NCBI RefSeq assembly: GCF_001039355.2
Contig: NW_019775358.1
Location: 390,717 to 454,716 of the forward strand
Direction: 5' to 3'
DNA: 64,000 bases
From: Lingula anatina
Taxonomy: Eukaryota; Brachiopoda; Lingulata; Lingulida; Lingulidae
Shown here: positions 32,222 to 44,064 of the stretch, in pieces
How the letters are laid out: every line of letters starts with the position of its first letter
Numbering within the stretch: the first letter of the stretch is position 1
Program-made: the position numbers and the translations under genes
The notes under the pieces: model-generated
Told to the model about the DNA's origin: nothing
The model's database searches: none
Seen by the model: only the letters and a program-made list of their open reading frames with translations

Positions 32222-33816
32222 TGGATTCTTGGCAGCACTATTTGGCGGTGCACACAAATTGCACACGTCCACTTACGTTATATAAGGTAAGGCCTTAAAA
32301 CGAGTCGAGTGCACAAGCAAACGTCTTCCTTAAATATCATCTTACTTGGCTCTGATACTTTCCTTCTGCTGATCACCAACGTTATATAGATAATAGTTTT
32401 TATATCGTGTACAAACTGTTTCAATGAAGAGCGTTCGAAAGACTTGGAATTAACGTTTTCGTTTAAAGTTAAAGCATCGACGTTTTTGGTACTTTCAGTG
32501 ACATACGTCAACGTAGGTGGTATCATTGGCGGACTGGTGGGTACTATAGGTACCGTGATATTCTGCATCTGTATATGTAGATGCATCTGTAAAAGGAAGG
32601 AAAGGCAGACGACGACAGTGGTGTACAGAGAAAGGGAAACGTCAAGTAGGTGCAATTTTTGTCATTTAAATTTGAAATTTTGAATTGACTTGGTACATAT
32701 CTTTTGATTTATTTTCCAGTATTGGTTAAGATTGCGTTGTTTCGATGAGATGAATGCTGATAAATTTCAAAAAGCAACTTAATTTCAAAGGCCTTTGGGG
32801 GGCTTTTGCATTAGTACTCCTGTTTTGTAAGAGTTTGTGTTAATTAATATATTTTGTTGCGTGTAGCCTCTCGTCGGGATATTAAGTCTTAAATGCGGTG
32901 AAGACTCTTTAATCCCCGACAGTTGTGTTGCTTAGACCCCATTTCCATAGATTTTAGATCGATCTATCCCTATGGGGAGTCTCACTAGATTACTGTTAGC
33001 TTAGCCGTCTTAAGCGTCTGTCCCGCCTACTGAAAGCTGTAAGGGGGTAATTAACTATGGTGCGCGCTCGGCTGACTCTAATTTAGCGTGAACCCCCAGG
33101 GAGTTAGGTCGTTCTAAATCTTAATCTCTGGATCGATCTAAATCTCTGGGAATACACCCTTAGATGCTGCATTACTTCATATGCTTGCATTTTTACAAAC
33201 CAAAACAATCCAGCAAGATATTCAATCAATCAAATAGCCGGACATAAAGATACATTACAATCAGACAAACAGAGAAGCATTTCTTAAAGCAGTTTTATAG
33301 AAGACAATTTTACGTTGGCACAAATAATCTAATTCACAAATGCAATTGACAAGAAATATGTGCATGGCGAGATTTTTAACAGTAGGTCTATTACTTTAGT
33401 TTGATGCAAGTGTATCAGAGTTAAGGCATAAAATATTGAATTTCGTTGTGCAATTTGGATAACATTCATCCCTAATACACATATTTCGTACAGATGTCCC
33501 AGATGAATTAAGCATTCAAATATCCTTTCCATTTTTTCCAGGTACGCCGAGTGTGAATGTGACCCTGAATACATCCACCCCCATTACTAATATTAATTCC
33601 CCACAGATAGCCCCGCAGATGATCAATCAAGGGATCGGGTACCCGCCTCAGCCACAGCCGGCTTACCTGCCTCAGCCACCGGTCGCCTACCCGCCACCGC
33701 CACAGCCAGGCGGGTACCCCCAGCAGCCTCCTCACAACCCACAAATGGCACCGGCTGCCCCTAGTGCCCCACCCCCTTACCCAGGGGGACATCCGGCACA
33801 GTATCCCAAGTATTGA
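30244..33816 (+). CDS. Gene B: CUB-like, single-pass membrane protein with PPxY tail
   Basis: Five coding exons: 30244-30325, 30777-31021, 31306-31453, 32499-32645, 33542-33816, phases 1-0-1-1 with GT-AG borders, give 298 residues. The start is in the same context as gene A (AATAACAAGCC-ATG after TTTTTTAG). Residues 1 to about 26 are a signal peptide. Four ectodomain cysteines (37, 68, 93, 115) and LTFYDG suggest a CUB-like fold. The transmembrane helix (about 164-186) with GGIIGG is followed by CICICRCICK and basic residues. The tail holds PPPYPG and many P/Y/Q residues. Without gene A's long insert this is a 3.6-kb gene and probably the better guide to the ancestral structure. Compared with A it lacks the expanded serine run. 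Function is unknown. Confidence 0.85.
30374..30411. repeat. (ATT)n microsatellite
   Basis: Intronic trinucleotide repeat at the same place as in gene A. Confidence 0.9.
31872..32336. mobile_element. Unclassified ~465-bp insertion in intron 3 of gene B
   Basis: Gene A reads 'gacactcatcttacttg' straight through, whereas B is interrupted after 'gacactca'. The insert has a non-AT-rich body and an (AT)n run at 32156-32219. No inverted ends or coding potential were found. The family is unknown. Confidence 0.55.
32935..33159. mobile_element. PIF/Harbinger-type MITE, copy 2 (filled site)
   Basis: A 225-bp element bordered by TTA on both sides (32932-32934 and 33160-33162). Gene A has the empty site 'gttgcttagatg' near 23190. 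The inverted ends GACCCCATTTCC and GGGTGTATTCCC (reverse) share AGATCGATC. This dates the insertion after the A/B duplication. Confidence 0.8.
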
Positions 33817-33837
33817 TGTCTGTTCAAAGGCATTCCA

Positions 33838-33843
33838 AATAAA
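33838..33843 (+). terminator. Candidate polyadenylation signal, gene B
   Basis: AATAAA 22 bases after the stop codon. The A copy is changed to GATAAA. Confidence 0.4.
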
Positions 33844-35252
33844 GATGTCTTATTCAACATTCCGTATAAGGATAAGTAATTCAACATCCCGAACTAGCAT
33901 AGCTCATTTAAGGTGATATAAAAAAGGACTTAATTTGCAGAATGATTAAGTGAATGCATACATGTACATATACATTGGCATTATCACAATGCTTTTTTTC
34001 CTTATATCTTATGTCAGCTTATGAATTTTCTGAAAAATTCACGCTATTCCTCCCCCAATACATGATCACAATGTGATAATCTCCAATATTTTTGCAGACT
34101 TTTGTATACTTTTTAAAAGTTCAAAGAAGATGAATGCCCAGTAAAATTGCTAGACCAGTCTGCAGATTTGCTGAAAACCCTGAATAACGTAAACACAATT
34201 TTGTTTGTTTTTTGTTTTGTTTTGTTTTTTAATTATTATATTTAAAAACGACATGACTTTTATCTGTTTTAATTTCATTTTTAACCACTTACACAGCTAA
34301 AAAAACAAGGATTTATCCTGAGCTTCCACCTGTATTTTGGAAATCTTTTAACAGCTACTTACTAATTTAAGGATTGTTTATTTATTTAATTATATATTTA
34401 ATGTAATATTAGTGCGTCTGAATTTGTTATTAGATTCAGTGAACAGATTTGCTGAAAATGTCAAATAGAAAAAAACAAATTCTTTTCCTTTATTATGCTT
34501 TTAAAGGATATAATACAAGATTCAAGAGAAGTCTAATTTAAAAAGAACATCGGACTCAGTGTGTTCATCAAATGAACTAGATTGTAGCTTAATTATTGGA
34601 TATATATTCTACTTCTTGTGAAATTACCTTACCAATTTATTCAGTGAAAGGTGTCGACTAAAGCTTCAGTGTAATAATAATGATGATGATAATCATTGTT
34701 CTTGTGGTTGTTGTTCATTATTATTGTTATTAAATGCCTTACACCGCTCCTTAATTTTCTGAAAAACACCACGTTCTTCTCATTAAGTACAGCGTAACTT
34801 CCTCATTATTCCTTATCTTTCCTATCCATATTCATATATTTCAGTTGTTTTATCATTTCTTCGTTTCACATCTTGTTGAAAACTTTGGCATCTTTTTGAC
34901 TTCCGAACTTGGTTCTAGTACTGTTTTAAGTAGGTTATACAAAATGAGATCGGTAGTCCATTTACCGTCTACAAGATAGAATATATGCCCAGTAAAGAAA
35001 ACCCGTTAATAAACCTTAAACCTTGGTATAAAGTAAAGAACGATTCTTTAGCAAAAATCATTTTGTAAAACAGGCCCGAGTTCTCTATTTCAGTCTACTA
35101 CTGAAGATTCACCCTGAGGTGAAGCAGGCTTAAAGTTGGGTCTGAAAATCCCAAAACCGAAAACGCTATTTTTACACCAAAATGTCGCTCCAGCGTCACC
35201 TGTTAGACACTGCCCTTAATCTGTGTATTTAATTGGTCTTTTGGGGAAGTGC

Positions 35253-35255
<3 letters not shown>

Positions 35256-35333
<78 letters not shown>
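35256..35333. repeat. (AT)n followed by poly(T)
   Basis: Dinucleotide run to about 35306, then T27. It interrupts the block B 3' flank relative to block A. Confidence 0.9.
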
Positions 35334-35337
<4 letters not shown>

Positions 35338-36437
35338 GAACAGGGCGTTGTTTCTGTTAAAATATTCCTTTTTGCTACTTCTGGCCTTAAGACAAAGTTC
35401 GGAAACTCGGTGTGTTAGTGTGCTTAGGTACGAGTAAATTTCAGGTCACGAGCCCTGTGTGATCAGAGCCAAGTAGTTGTATTGTGAAGACTCCTAGAAT
35501 TATCTTCTGTCTGCATGGAAAGCCATGGTACATGGAGTCCTACATGTACCAGCAAAGAGGAACAGAGAATAGTTGGCAGCCGAGGCTCAACTGAGGGAGG
35601 GGCACATAAAAAGAAGGGCGGGCGAGTTTTGGGCCGAGTGGTCGTTTTATTTTATTTATTTTTTAACCCGATTGTTTGGGTAGAAAACCATCACTTTTTT
35701 ATGTCTGACATCTTACTAGCACACTTTTACCACCTACAACCCTAGGCTCGCGTATTTGTAAGAGACCATGAATTCGAAATCCGTTGCCAACACCGGGGTT
35801 TTGTATCACGTGTAAGGTTGGGCTATTGCCTATATGCTCCAGATTATGATCCTCTGCTGTACATAATCTTTATGTGTGTGTTAAGCAGTTTTGGAAGGGG
35901 CTTTGCACGTAAACTTATGCTCGAAATAACAGTCATTTAGTTTACATGGGGGTTGGTAGAAAATCATGGTAACACTTATTAATGTGACCATGAAATATAT
36001 AATCTCAAGAACAAAGCAAAGATGAACCCCTTTGCAGTAAATTTAATTTCAAGAGGGTTAGGGTTATCGTTGTAGATAAAAGACTGGATGTAAGTTTGCT
36101 TTGGCGTCATTGATATAAAATAAATTGTTTTTCGTCTGTGCATCAGCTTATGCAAAGAAGACTAAAAGAAGTTTTAGTATAGTTGTCATAGTATATTATA
36201 ATGAAAACGTCTGATATTGGGCTTCGTTATTGATTTTTAAAAATATTTTCATTTCCTCTTCTCATTTTTTCTTTCTTTTTTGTTTTCTTTGCATTTTAGT
36301 ACTACATGTATATACTAGCGAGAAAGTGAAAATGAAAAAAGGGATCCTCCACACTAGTTAGCAAAACTTGATTTGTTAGAATCATCTATTTTCTTATGGA
36401 CAGTCCCACATCCAGGCGCACTAGAATTCTGAAGTCC

Positions 36438-36706
36438 CCCCAGGACTTATAAACGGATTAGGTGTTTACTTGCACTACTTGCAGATCTTTTAGCACTAAA
36501 ACCCATATTATCAACAAAACATGCGAATTAACAAACACATCGTACACTTATCGTACACTTAACAAAGCAATACCTAACACTAACATCCAACTGCTCTGGT
36601 AGTGCTAGTTAATCTGTGGATTATGTTTTTTATATGGATGTTAGTGTTAAAAAGATCTGCGAGTAGTGTTAGTAAACGCCTAATCCGTTTATAAGGCCTT
36701 CCCTGG
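36438..36706. mobile_element. MITE with ~65-bp inverted ends
   Basis: 'cttataaacggattagg', 'gtttact', 'cactact' and 'gcagatctttt' at the left recur inverted at 36648-36706. A smaller inner inverted pair, 'acactaacatcc' and 'ggatgttagtgtt', is also seen. It has no coding capacity. Confidence 0.7.
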
Positions 36707-37419
36707 TGATAGGTCTATTAATACCCAATAATGTTTCAACTTCCTCACTCAAAGTGTGTAGGGGGAGATATCAGAAATTACAATGTTAGAAGTTAAAGTA
36801 ACCCCCCTCCAAGGAAAGCCCCGCCTGATTGTGGGTTTATCGATCCCCTAACCTCTAAAGCTTTAAGCTCCTCATTTTTAGAAATGGTCTTAGATGGAAC
36901 AGCAGAAATTACAGTGCTAATATCAGTAGAATCATCCACCCGGTAGGGGGAGCTTATACGATAGGCCTATCAATCCCCAAAATTTTAGCTCCCTCACTTT
37001 AACGGTCAAGGAGGAGATTGTGGAAATTACTAACGCACGGACATAAGAAGAGACGGTCGGACGGAAGGGCGGGATAACATGATCTCTAGCTTTTGTCACA
37101 AATTGGCAGGGATGATAACTAGACTGTCTTTAAAATTTTGTCTTTAAAAGGTGGACAATCATGGGCAATGATCATCAGTGAAGACCGCTTTTCTAAATAC
37201 GGTAGTTATCTGTGCCTGTACATCTTACCGCGTCATTACATGTACGAGCAGTAACGTGAAACGATGAACACGTGCAAATGCTACCCGTATGGAATTTTAT
37301 GTTACTATGAGAAATGCACGTTATGTTACAGGCGAATATTTGCCACTAGTGCATTTTGTGTTGAATTTTTTCCAAATCAAACGTGAATGACTGTTGCCCT
37401 ACATAAAACAAGCGTGCAC

Positions 37420-37425
<6 letters not shown>

Positions 37426-37453
<28 letters not shown>
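37426..37453. repeat. (CA)n microsatellite
   Basis: Fourteen or so CA units. Confidence 0.9.
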
Positions 37454-37455
<2 letters not shown>

Positions 37456-38679
37456 TTTTCTTTTTAATCTGAAATAACGATCATATAATTATTTTGTTGT
37501 TTTTTTCTTCTTATTACTTGTTTGCTGCTCTCTATGTCAGTAACACAGTTAAACAACCCAACGCCAATTAATTCGATCCCTTGAATTTCAATTTGCTTCT
37601 TTACTAAAATTGTTCCCAAAATATTTCATTCTTTCTGCAAAAATAGATTGTCATCATGCACGCGATAATCTATCATTTTCATCATAGCCTAGCCTAACTT
37701 GTTATTTCGGGCAGTTGGCTTTTGGACTGTTGCATGGTTACTCTAGTGTGTAACCAAACAGTTATATATATGATATACACATTGGATGGCAGGTTCAGAG
37801 GATGGAAGTTGAGAGGGGAGTCGAGTAAAGATTTCTTTTTCTTAAAAATAGCGCCATGGGTGGATTAGCCTCACGTGATAATGCCAAAATGCCGATAATG
37901 AGGGGTTAATAACTCGATCGAAATACTAGTACATGTACCATTCGGTACACCATACGATCTGCTCTAAACCGATTTTGAGAACATATGCACGGTAGTCTGA
38001 CACGGGTGCATGCTCAAACGTGAAATCTGAATTAATAGCTGTAGGCCTATCGCAGATTTATGCTGTAAATAAGTCCCAATCTTAATAATACAGAGGCCTA
38101 TATGTTTTGCCAAAATTCTCTCCCTTTCTACATATGTTTTTCCTTCCACTTTTTTAATGGAGATTATTTTTGTATTTAATTCCCTTTTCAAAACTTCATT
38201 AAATTGGACTTTTTTATTGACATCACAAAACAAAACATAACGGCCTACATTTTTTTACATTAAACACATATTACAACAACAGACACATAAATTATAGCAT
38301 ACAGTAGTCTCATTGGACGTTAACAGCACTAATAAAGGGGAGTGACAGAATATACGTTGCACAAAATTACAGTAGTAGGCCCCTAACAGTAGGCCTATAT
38401 AGGCCTAATACCTGAATAAAGTCGCACATAACACGAACTGATTTACATATATGTATATCGTGACATATAAACAAACAAACCAGCTTATAAGCATATATGA
38501 GTCATACCGGATTCTACACATTACAAAACTAACATTTATAATATACCAATATCTTTTTTATGGCATTCAGAGCAACTCATACGTCTGCAAACCTTCACCT
38601 TGCATATTACATATTACATAATAATAAAAGGTCAATGAACTACTGGTATTGTTTCGCATGCGCGCAAGAAAATAGGTCA

Positions 38680-38816
38680 AGGACGTGACTGCATGTTGCT
38701 GCTTTTAGTTAATCACTGATGTGTTAAGTCTTTCAAATAAGCGTGGATTGAGTGAATAGTGAGAGCTGAGGAGCGTGGATTGTTAACCACCAAATCCTAG
38801 GCAGTCATCCCTACAG
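38680..38816 (+). other. Candidate 5' untranslated exon of gene C
   Basis: The stretch ends in a near-perfect donor (CTACAG/GTAAGA at 38817). The first coding exon of gene C begins 9 bases after an acceptor (TATTCACAG/GCGTACC-ATG), so a non-coding exon upstream is expected, as in genes A and B. There is no sequence match to their untranslated exons. Confidence 0.3.
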
Positions 38817-39460
38817 GTAAGAACGAGAATTTGAGAAATGTCTCTGCATTTCCATGCATTCTGATCTACGCAGCTGAAATGCATCTGTAGGTCTACAGTC
38901 ATTTGAGGTCAGCGTGTGCACGGAGATGTCAGTTAATGCGGAAGGTATTATATAGATCGGCGTTCTTTTAATACCTTAACCAGTGTACCCACGAGAAGTG
39001 GTGATAATATTAGAGTTGGGGAGAAAGTGTCTCGTAAAATGTACTTCTTTGGGGCTGATTTTTGTTGCTGAGGTAGCGTCATTGGTAACGACTGCCTGCA
39101 TTTAAGCGAGGTCGGTGTACGGAGGCCTACGGTTGGTTTAAGGGTGCATTCACTGAAATTCACTTCTGCTATCTTTTAAATAATATTGTTACTATGCTTC
39201 AAATGACACTATACATTGGAATCCCTGAGAAATGTGGGCAGCTTAATGTCAGGTGCGATATGGTAGGCGTGATATAGAATAGGCCCCATACAGGGTTGCA
39301 ATTATTTTTAAAACGCTGTTAACTTAGGCGTACAGTGCCCCTTATTCACAACCGTCTCTTAGGCAGCGTCATTAGCCATTTAAACCGGAATTAATGCGAA
39401 AATGGGCTGAAGTATTTCGCCGATTATTAATGATTAGTGCACACCACCACAGCAACGGCG

Positions 39461-39462
<2 letters not shown>

Positions 39463-39500
<38 letters not shown>
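39463..39500. repeat. (AAC)n microsatellite
   Basis: Trinucleotide repeat passing into AAT units. Confidence 0.9.
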
Positions 39501-39501
<1 letters not shown>

Positions 39502-39859
39502 AATAACAGTAATAATTAAACTAGACTGGTCACCGAAGTGCTTAATCTTCATTTCTCATTAGTCTGTTTGAAGTCGCACTTGATCTGCAGAATCAATTCG
39601 TAGGCCTATATTATGATATGAAAGTGAAGTTTGCAGAGCGTTTCTTTTCATGGAGCCTTGCTCAACGGTGTGTGTAACAGGTGGAAAGCGTTAAGGCAAT
39701 ATATGCCCCTTTAGCTAATGTAAATCTAGGGGAAGGAAGATGAGGTTAATTTCCGATTTTATTCTCGCCTCCATCTTTTTTCCTATGCATGTATGCATGC
39801 ATGAATGTCCTTTGAATCACGTATGAGTTCCGCCCCCTCTCACACAAACAAACACGCGG

Positions 39860-39861
<2 letters not shown>

Positions 39862-39904
<43 letters not shown>

Positions 39905-39906
39905 GG
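39862..39906. repeat. (GA)n followed by G tract
   Basis: Purine-only run just 5' of gene C. The open frame across it is low complexity. Confidence 0.9.
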
Positions 39907-40053
39907 CAGAGAGAAAGAGTTACCAATGACAAAGGCGGCTGGGAAATAAAGATTGGGAGAAGGGAAGAAGGAAGGAAAGAAGATAAATGAGATAGAAGAT
40001 CACGGTAATCATCATATCACTAATAGCCTCCCTTTACTATTCACAGGCGTACC

Positions 40054-40255
40054 ATGTCAGAACTGGTATTGGTAATTCTACTGGTGATAGGGGCTCTCTG
40101 TCCACTGGTACATTGTAGGACCTGTAAGTATAGGTGTAGCCTACTGTGACAGACAGTGATGAACGGTATTTTAACTTACATTTCCTATTAAACCGCTTCC
40201 AGGGTTACAGATTCAAGATAAGTATTTCACTGGCAGATGCAGGATTTTTTTTATT

Positions 40256-40298
<43 letters not shown>

Positions 40299-42923
40299 TT
40301 TTTTTTTTTGGGGGGGGGCATATAAACTTATTCGGGGATATTGTTGAAAATGATTTGATACAGATTACAGACATGTAAATATCTTACATATTAAACTAAA
40401 AGTACAAGATCTGTTGCAAGCTGATATTCCTTTTGCTTAGAATTCGTCAGAGGGTGGGGGCAGTAGTAAATTGTGTATCACTTTGACTACCGCCGCCATT
40501 TCTTGCTTCAGTTTTCGATCATGTTGCTTCAGTTTTCGATCTTACATGCATATGGCACCCTTACCTACGGTGCCTGCGGTAAGGGTACCGTGAATAAGGT
40601 CGAAAACTGAGGCAACACCATTCCTAAAGTAAGTTAAAAATTTGATCCCTTTCTGTAATGCAGATTATGCAGACGATTGCCCGACCCGCGTCCTCACCGT
40701 CTACGAATTTGCTTCAACAACAATCGAAGCGTGGCGGAGTTCGGGTGACACCATTTTCAGGTCGCCATCGATGTGCACCATAAACTTTGAAGCGGGTGTC
40801 GGGAGCCGCGTTGAAGTCAATTTCAGGGAGCTAAACATACCTTGTGGTGGTGGAACAAATATCGTGTTTTACGATGGATCTGACACGTCGGCAATCAAAG
40901 TAAGAACCTTTAATATTGCAGTTTTTTTTTCTTTTTTTTTTTTTTTTTGTGTGTGTGTGTGTGTGCCGTATGAAAATATATAGGGTAGAGAAGGGAATGG
41001 ATTCATTCAACATCTTGACAGATTTGTTGTATAAAGCTAAATTCCACATAATTGGCCTAGGCGTCTCCCTGGCCCTAAGCAATATTTTCCAACTTTTTCA
41101 CTAAATGGCAGTCTTATCCCTGGATAGTGGATTATAAGATGTCAAAATATTAAGTGTTTAATTCTTTGCTTTTTTTCAAGCTATATAAACACAAGCATTA
41201 CGTATATATATATGCTAAGATGATGTAAAATGGAAGCACGTATATTTGAAAAAGAGCACATCCCGGTGCTATTACTTATTTGAAATTCGGTTTATTTTCT
41301 ACAGATCACGACCATCGAGTGCTCGTCGCCTCTGCCAGATCAATTTCTGAGTTCCGGGCCATATCTTACAGCTGAAATTTTCCCTGGCATTAGCACAAGC
41401 TACGATTTTAGATTTTCAGTTTATGAAAGACGTGAGTATCATTATTTATTTATTTATTTATTTTTTTTTTGTTTTTGAATTTTATTTTTAGATTTCAAGA
41501 ACTTATTGTATCTAATCCTAAATAATAACTGACCCTGATTTTATATGTAGATGGCAACTAGCTGTGTTTATTAAAAGGTTTGTGCATTGTGTTTGTGTTG
41601 GTCAGAGTCAAACAATAGTGTGAGTAGTAATCAACTTGTCATCTCCATGTTTTTAACGGAAAACGTGGGTTGACTCTCGCTTTGTTTTTTTCCATTCATT
41701 CGCTCACCCACTCTTTAAAATTCTTTCTCTCTCTCTCTCGCTCTCTCTCTCTCTATTGTACAAACAGTGTCCAAACACACTCTCAAACACACACACACAC
41801 CTTTCACTTGTGCCCTCAGTTAACACTCATCACCTCAGTCAACAAACCAACCATCACTTTAAATTCATCCGATTTCTGACCCATCCTGGAAATTCCATCA
41901 AAATCCATCCCAAACTGTTTGAGTTAGGCCGGTGACAAACAGACCATCAAACAGACAAACGGAGGTGAAAACATCACCTCCTTGGAGAAAGTATTTTAAA
42001 ATGACATTGTTATTAATTACCGGTTGCAGCCCCAGGTGTCTGCGATGACGGCAGTTGTACGGGAGACGGGAAGCTGGAGGTAACAACTATCCTGAAGATC
42101 GTAGGAGCGGCAGTCGGGGTGCTCGTCCTCATCGGTATCATCATATGGTTTATCATACGATACAGAAAACAGGCACGCGAGAGGAGGAATAACATGGCTT
42201 CTCGGCAACAGAGAGAGCAAGAATTCCTGGCTACGTACCAGGCGGAACACCCCGAAGCACAGGGTACGGGAGGTAAGTTGCATTACTCGTCCAAAATCGG
42301 GCGATTTCGTATCTGTTTGGTTCACGGAAAAGGTCGAGCGGTTCCGAATGGAGGTTTACAGGAAACGTGGTGTCAAAGAAACCTTCATTCCTCCAAGAGA
42401 TTAAATTAGATAATTAAATTAGTTTAAAATGCATCTATTCAGATCTACTGTGTTTAGTAAAATGTCCGAGCTCTCGGCTTGCTTCCTTCTTCAGGGACAC
42501 ACCAAATATGCCAAACACAGGAGATCTTTATAGGGCCTAGATGCATTTAAATTTAACTTATTTATTTCTTATATACAAGATTTATACGGCGATTTATGAT
42601 GCGCCCAAGAGAGACGTACCCCTGCAAAACCATACAATTGATTACCAAATTTACATGTAGAGGAATTCTCTTGAATTAATACTTTCCTCTTAAATAATTT
42701 ATATTGACGGGCTGTAATGCTTTTTGGATATTGAATATGTGTTGATAAATGTAACAAAATGCTTAGTGACACATGGACATCTGTACATAGACATCTGTTA
42801 TTTGTCAAACCACGCTTATTTTGTTAATTTTACATTCTAGCACCCGACACAAAAGTAAACAACCTACCTCCCACTTATGCTACAGCGACGGATCCAAACT
42901 ATGGATATCCGAAACAGGCATAA
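40054..42923 (+). CDS. Gene C: diverged CUB-like membrane protein with PPxY tail
   Basis: Five coding exons: 40054-40123, 40664-40899, 41305-41431, 42030-42272, 42841-42923, with GT-AG borders and the same phases 1-0-1-1 as genes A and B, give 252 residues. Residues 1 to about 21 are a signal peptide (hydrophobic VLVILLVIGALC). Four cysteines (29, 61, 84, 108) have nearly the same spacing as in A and B, with IVFYDG before the fourth. A small CDDGSC loop precedes the transmembrane helix (about 165-187). The cytoplasmic side is basic (RYRKQARERR). The short tail carries LPPTY, a PPxY motif, and ends YGYPKQA instead of the long proline-rich tail. The start was chosen for the signal peptide and acceptor position. 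Sequence is far from A/B but shared phases argue for common ancestry. Confidence 0.8.
40246..40318. repeat. (TTTA)n with T and G tracts
   Basis: Simple repeat in the first intron of gene C. Confidence 0.9.
40523..40616. mobile_element. Short hairpin element in intron 1 of gene C
   Basis: 'gttgcttcagttttcgatctta' faces an inverted copy ending 'ggtcgaaaactgaggcaac'. The inner arms 'acccttacc' and 'ggtaagggt' also pair. At 94 bp it may be a MITE or a single hairpin. A duplicated end 'ttgcttcagttttcgatc' precedes it. Confidence 0.55.
41723..41757. repeat. (CT)n microsatellite
   Basis: Imperfect pyrimidine repeat in intron 3 of gene C. Confidence 0.85.
41880..41995. repeat. Fragment of the CCTCTGCCAAGG-type dispersed repeat
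   Basis: The reverse strand reads 'ccaaggaggtgatgttttca', then 'gtttgtctgtttga', the typical opening of this repeat. Related to 21886-22092. It lies in intron 3 of gene C. Confidence 0.45.
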
Positions 42924-43740
42924 TATGGGCCTTCCTGTGGAGATATTGCAGCACGAGGGCGTATTATTATATCCCAAGGAAATCAAAATCGGATCAAAAC
43001 TCTTCATACGTACCTGCTTCTGGCATTGATAACAGTTTTCAATTTTTGAGTGGAGTCTTATTGGAAAGAGATCTACTTCAGTTACAACAACATTTTTAAA
43101 TACATTTTATAGCAGTAAATGTTTGCTCGAAATGAGCTGAAAAACTCAGGGCACCGGGAAAACTGCAAATGACACTACATAAGATAGCTTGCCTTTTGCG
43201 CTATCAGACTTAGTTTGCTCATAACGGGAAATTGCTGCTAGATGCCACAACTGTGACCCTTCACTTTTCATCTCATTTTACCCCTTTCCTTATATTTTGA
43301 AAGCGAAGTGAGTAAAAAAATACATGTTAGCTGCAATTAGAGGCTTTATTAACCCAGTTTTAATTAATTTTACATTGTAAGACATCCACAGTTAGCTACA
43401 TCCTAGTCTTTTGATGCTTGTGAGAATTTATTATTTACATCCAATATTGTTTATCGGTAGTGATGCGGGTTATATATAATTGTTATATGTTGACAGGGAA
43501 GTACAGCGAGCAGCTGGTCTCCCACAGCGTCGTAAGTACCCATTTAAGAATCTCTCCTTTTTCCCTTAATATGTGTGAGAACAAAGTATATTTAACGAAT
43601 TCAACAAGGCAAAGCCTAGCAATATTTCCGCTTTTGGGCCCTATATATTATTGCTCCTAAAACTGTCCCCATCCTGTTTAGCATTTGCCTTCTTTGCCTG
43701 CTATATTTTTATTCCCTCCCCTCCCCTCTTTTAGCAATAT
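42924..43740. other. 3' side of gene C; no further gene supported
   Basis: No AATAAA close to the stop and no recognised element before the MITE relic at 43742. Confidence 0.4.
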
Positions 43741-43741
43741 T

Positions 43742-43912
43742 CTAACTCCCTGGGGGTCCACGCTAAATTGCAGTCAGACGAGCGCGCACCGTAGTTAATG
43801 GCCCCTTTACAGCTTTTAGTAGGCGGGACAGACGCTTTAGCCGGCTAAGCTGACAGTAATCTAGTGACTCCCCACAGGGATAGATCGATCTAAAATTTAT
43901 GGAAATGGGGTC
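43742..43912 (-). mobile_element. PIF/Harbinger-type MITE, copy 3 (truncated)
   Basis: Reverse-orientation copy of the 4252-4469 element. It ends GGAAATGGGGTC followed by TAA. The outer ~45 bp of the other end are missing. Confidence 0.65.
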
Positions 43913-43917
43913 TAAGT

Positions 43918-44064
43918 CTGTCGGTGTGACAGGAATGGAGGTCCGCTGGGAACCGTAGTCCCATTACTTTGTACAGGTGATATTCATCTTATATAGTAAC
44001 CCCTAATCAAATGGGACCCCGGATTTCCATTCTTAGGACTACCATTCCCGCCACACTGGCAATA
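43918..44064. repeat. Imperfect inverted repeat
   Basis: 'gtgtgacaggaatgg' and 'gtcccatt' at the left are mirrored by 'aatgggacc' and 'ccattcccgccacac' at the right. It could be a small MITE beside copy 3; similarity is moderate. Confidence 0.35.

Larger units (their letters stand above)
28611..35500 (+). repeat. Tandem duplication block B (contains gene B)
   Basis: Compact counterpart of block A. It retains the 5' flank, untranslated exon, coding exons and 3' flank. It has two insertions of its own: 31872-32336 in intron 3 and a Harbinger-type MITE in intron 4. Confidence 0.8.
35501..38670. other. No supported gene (B-C intergenic)
   Basis: Contains one MITE (36438-36706) and a (CA)n run (37426-37453). 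The remaining sequence shows no exons or repeats I can support. Confidence 0.5.
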
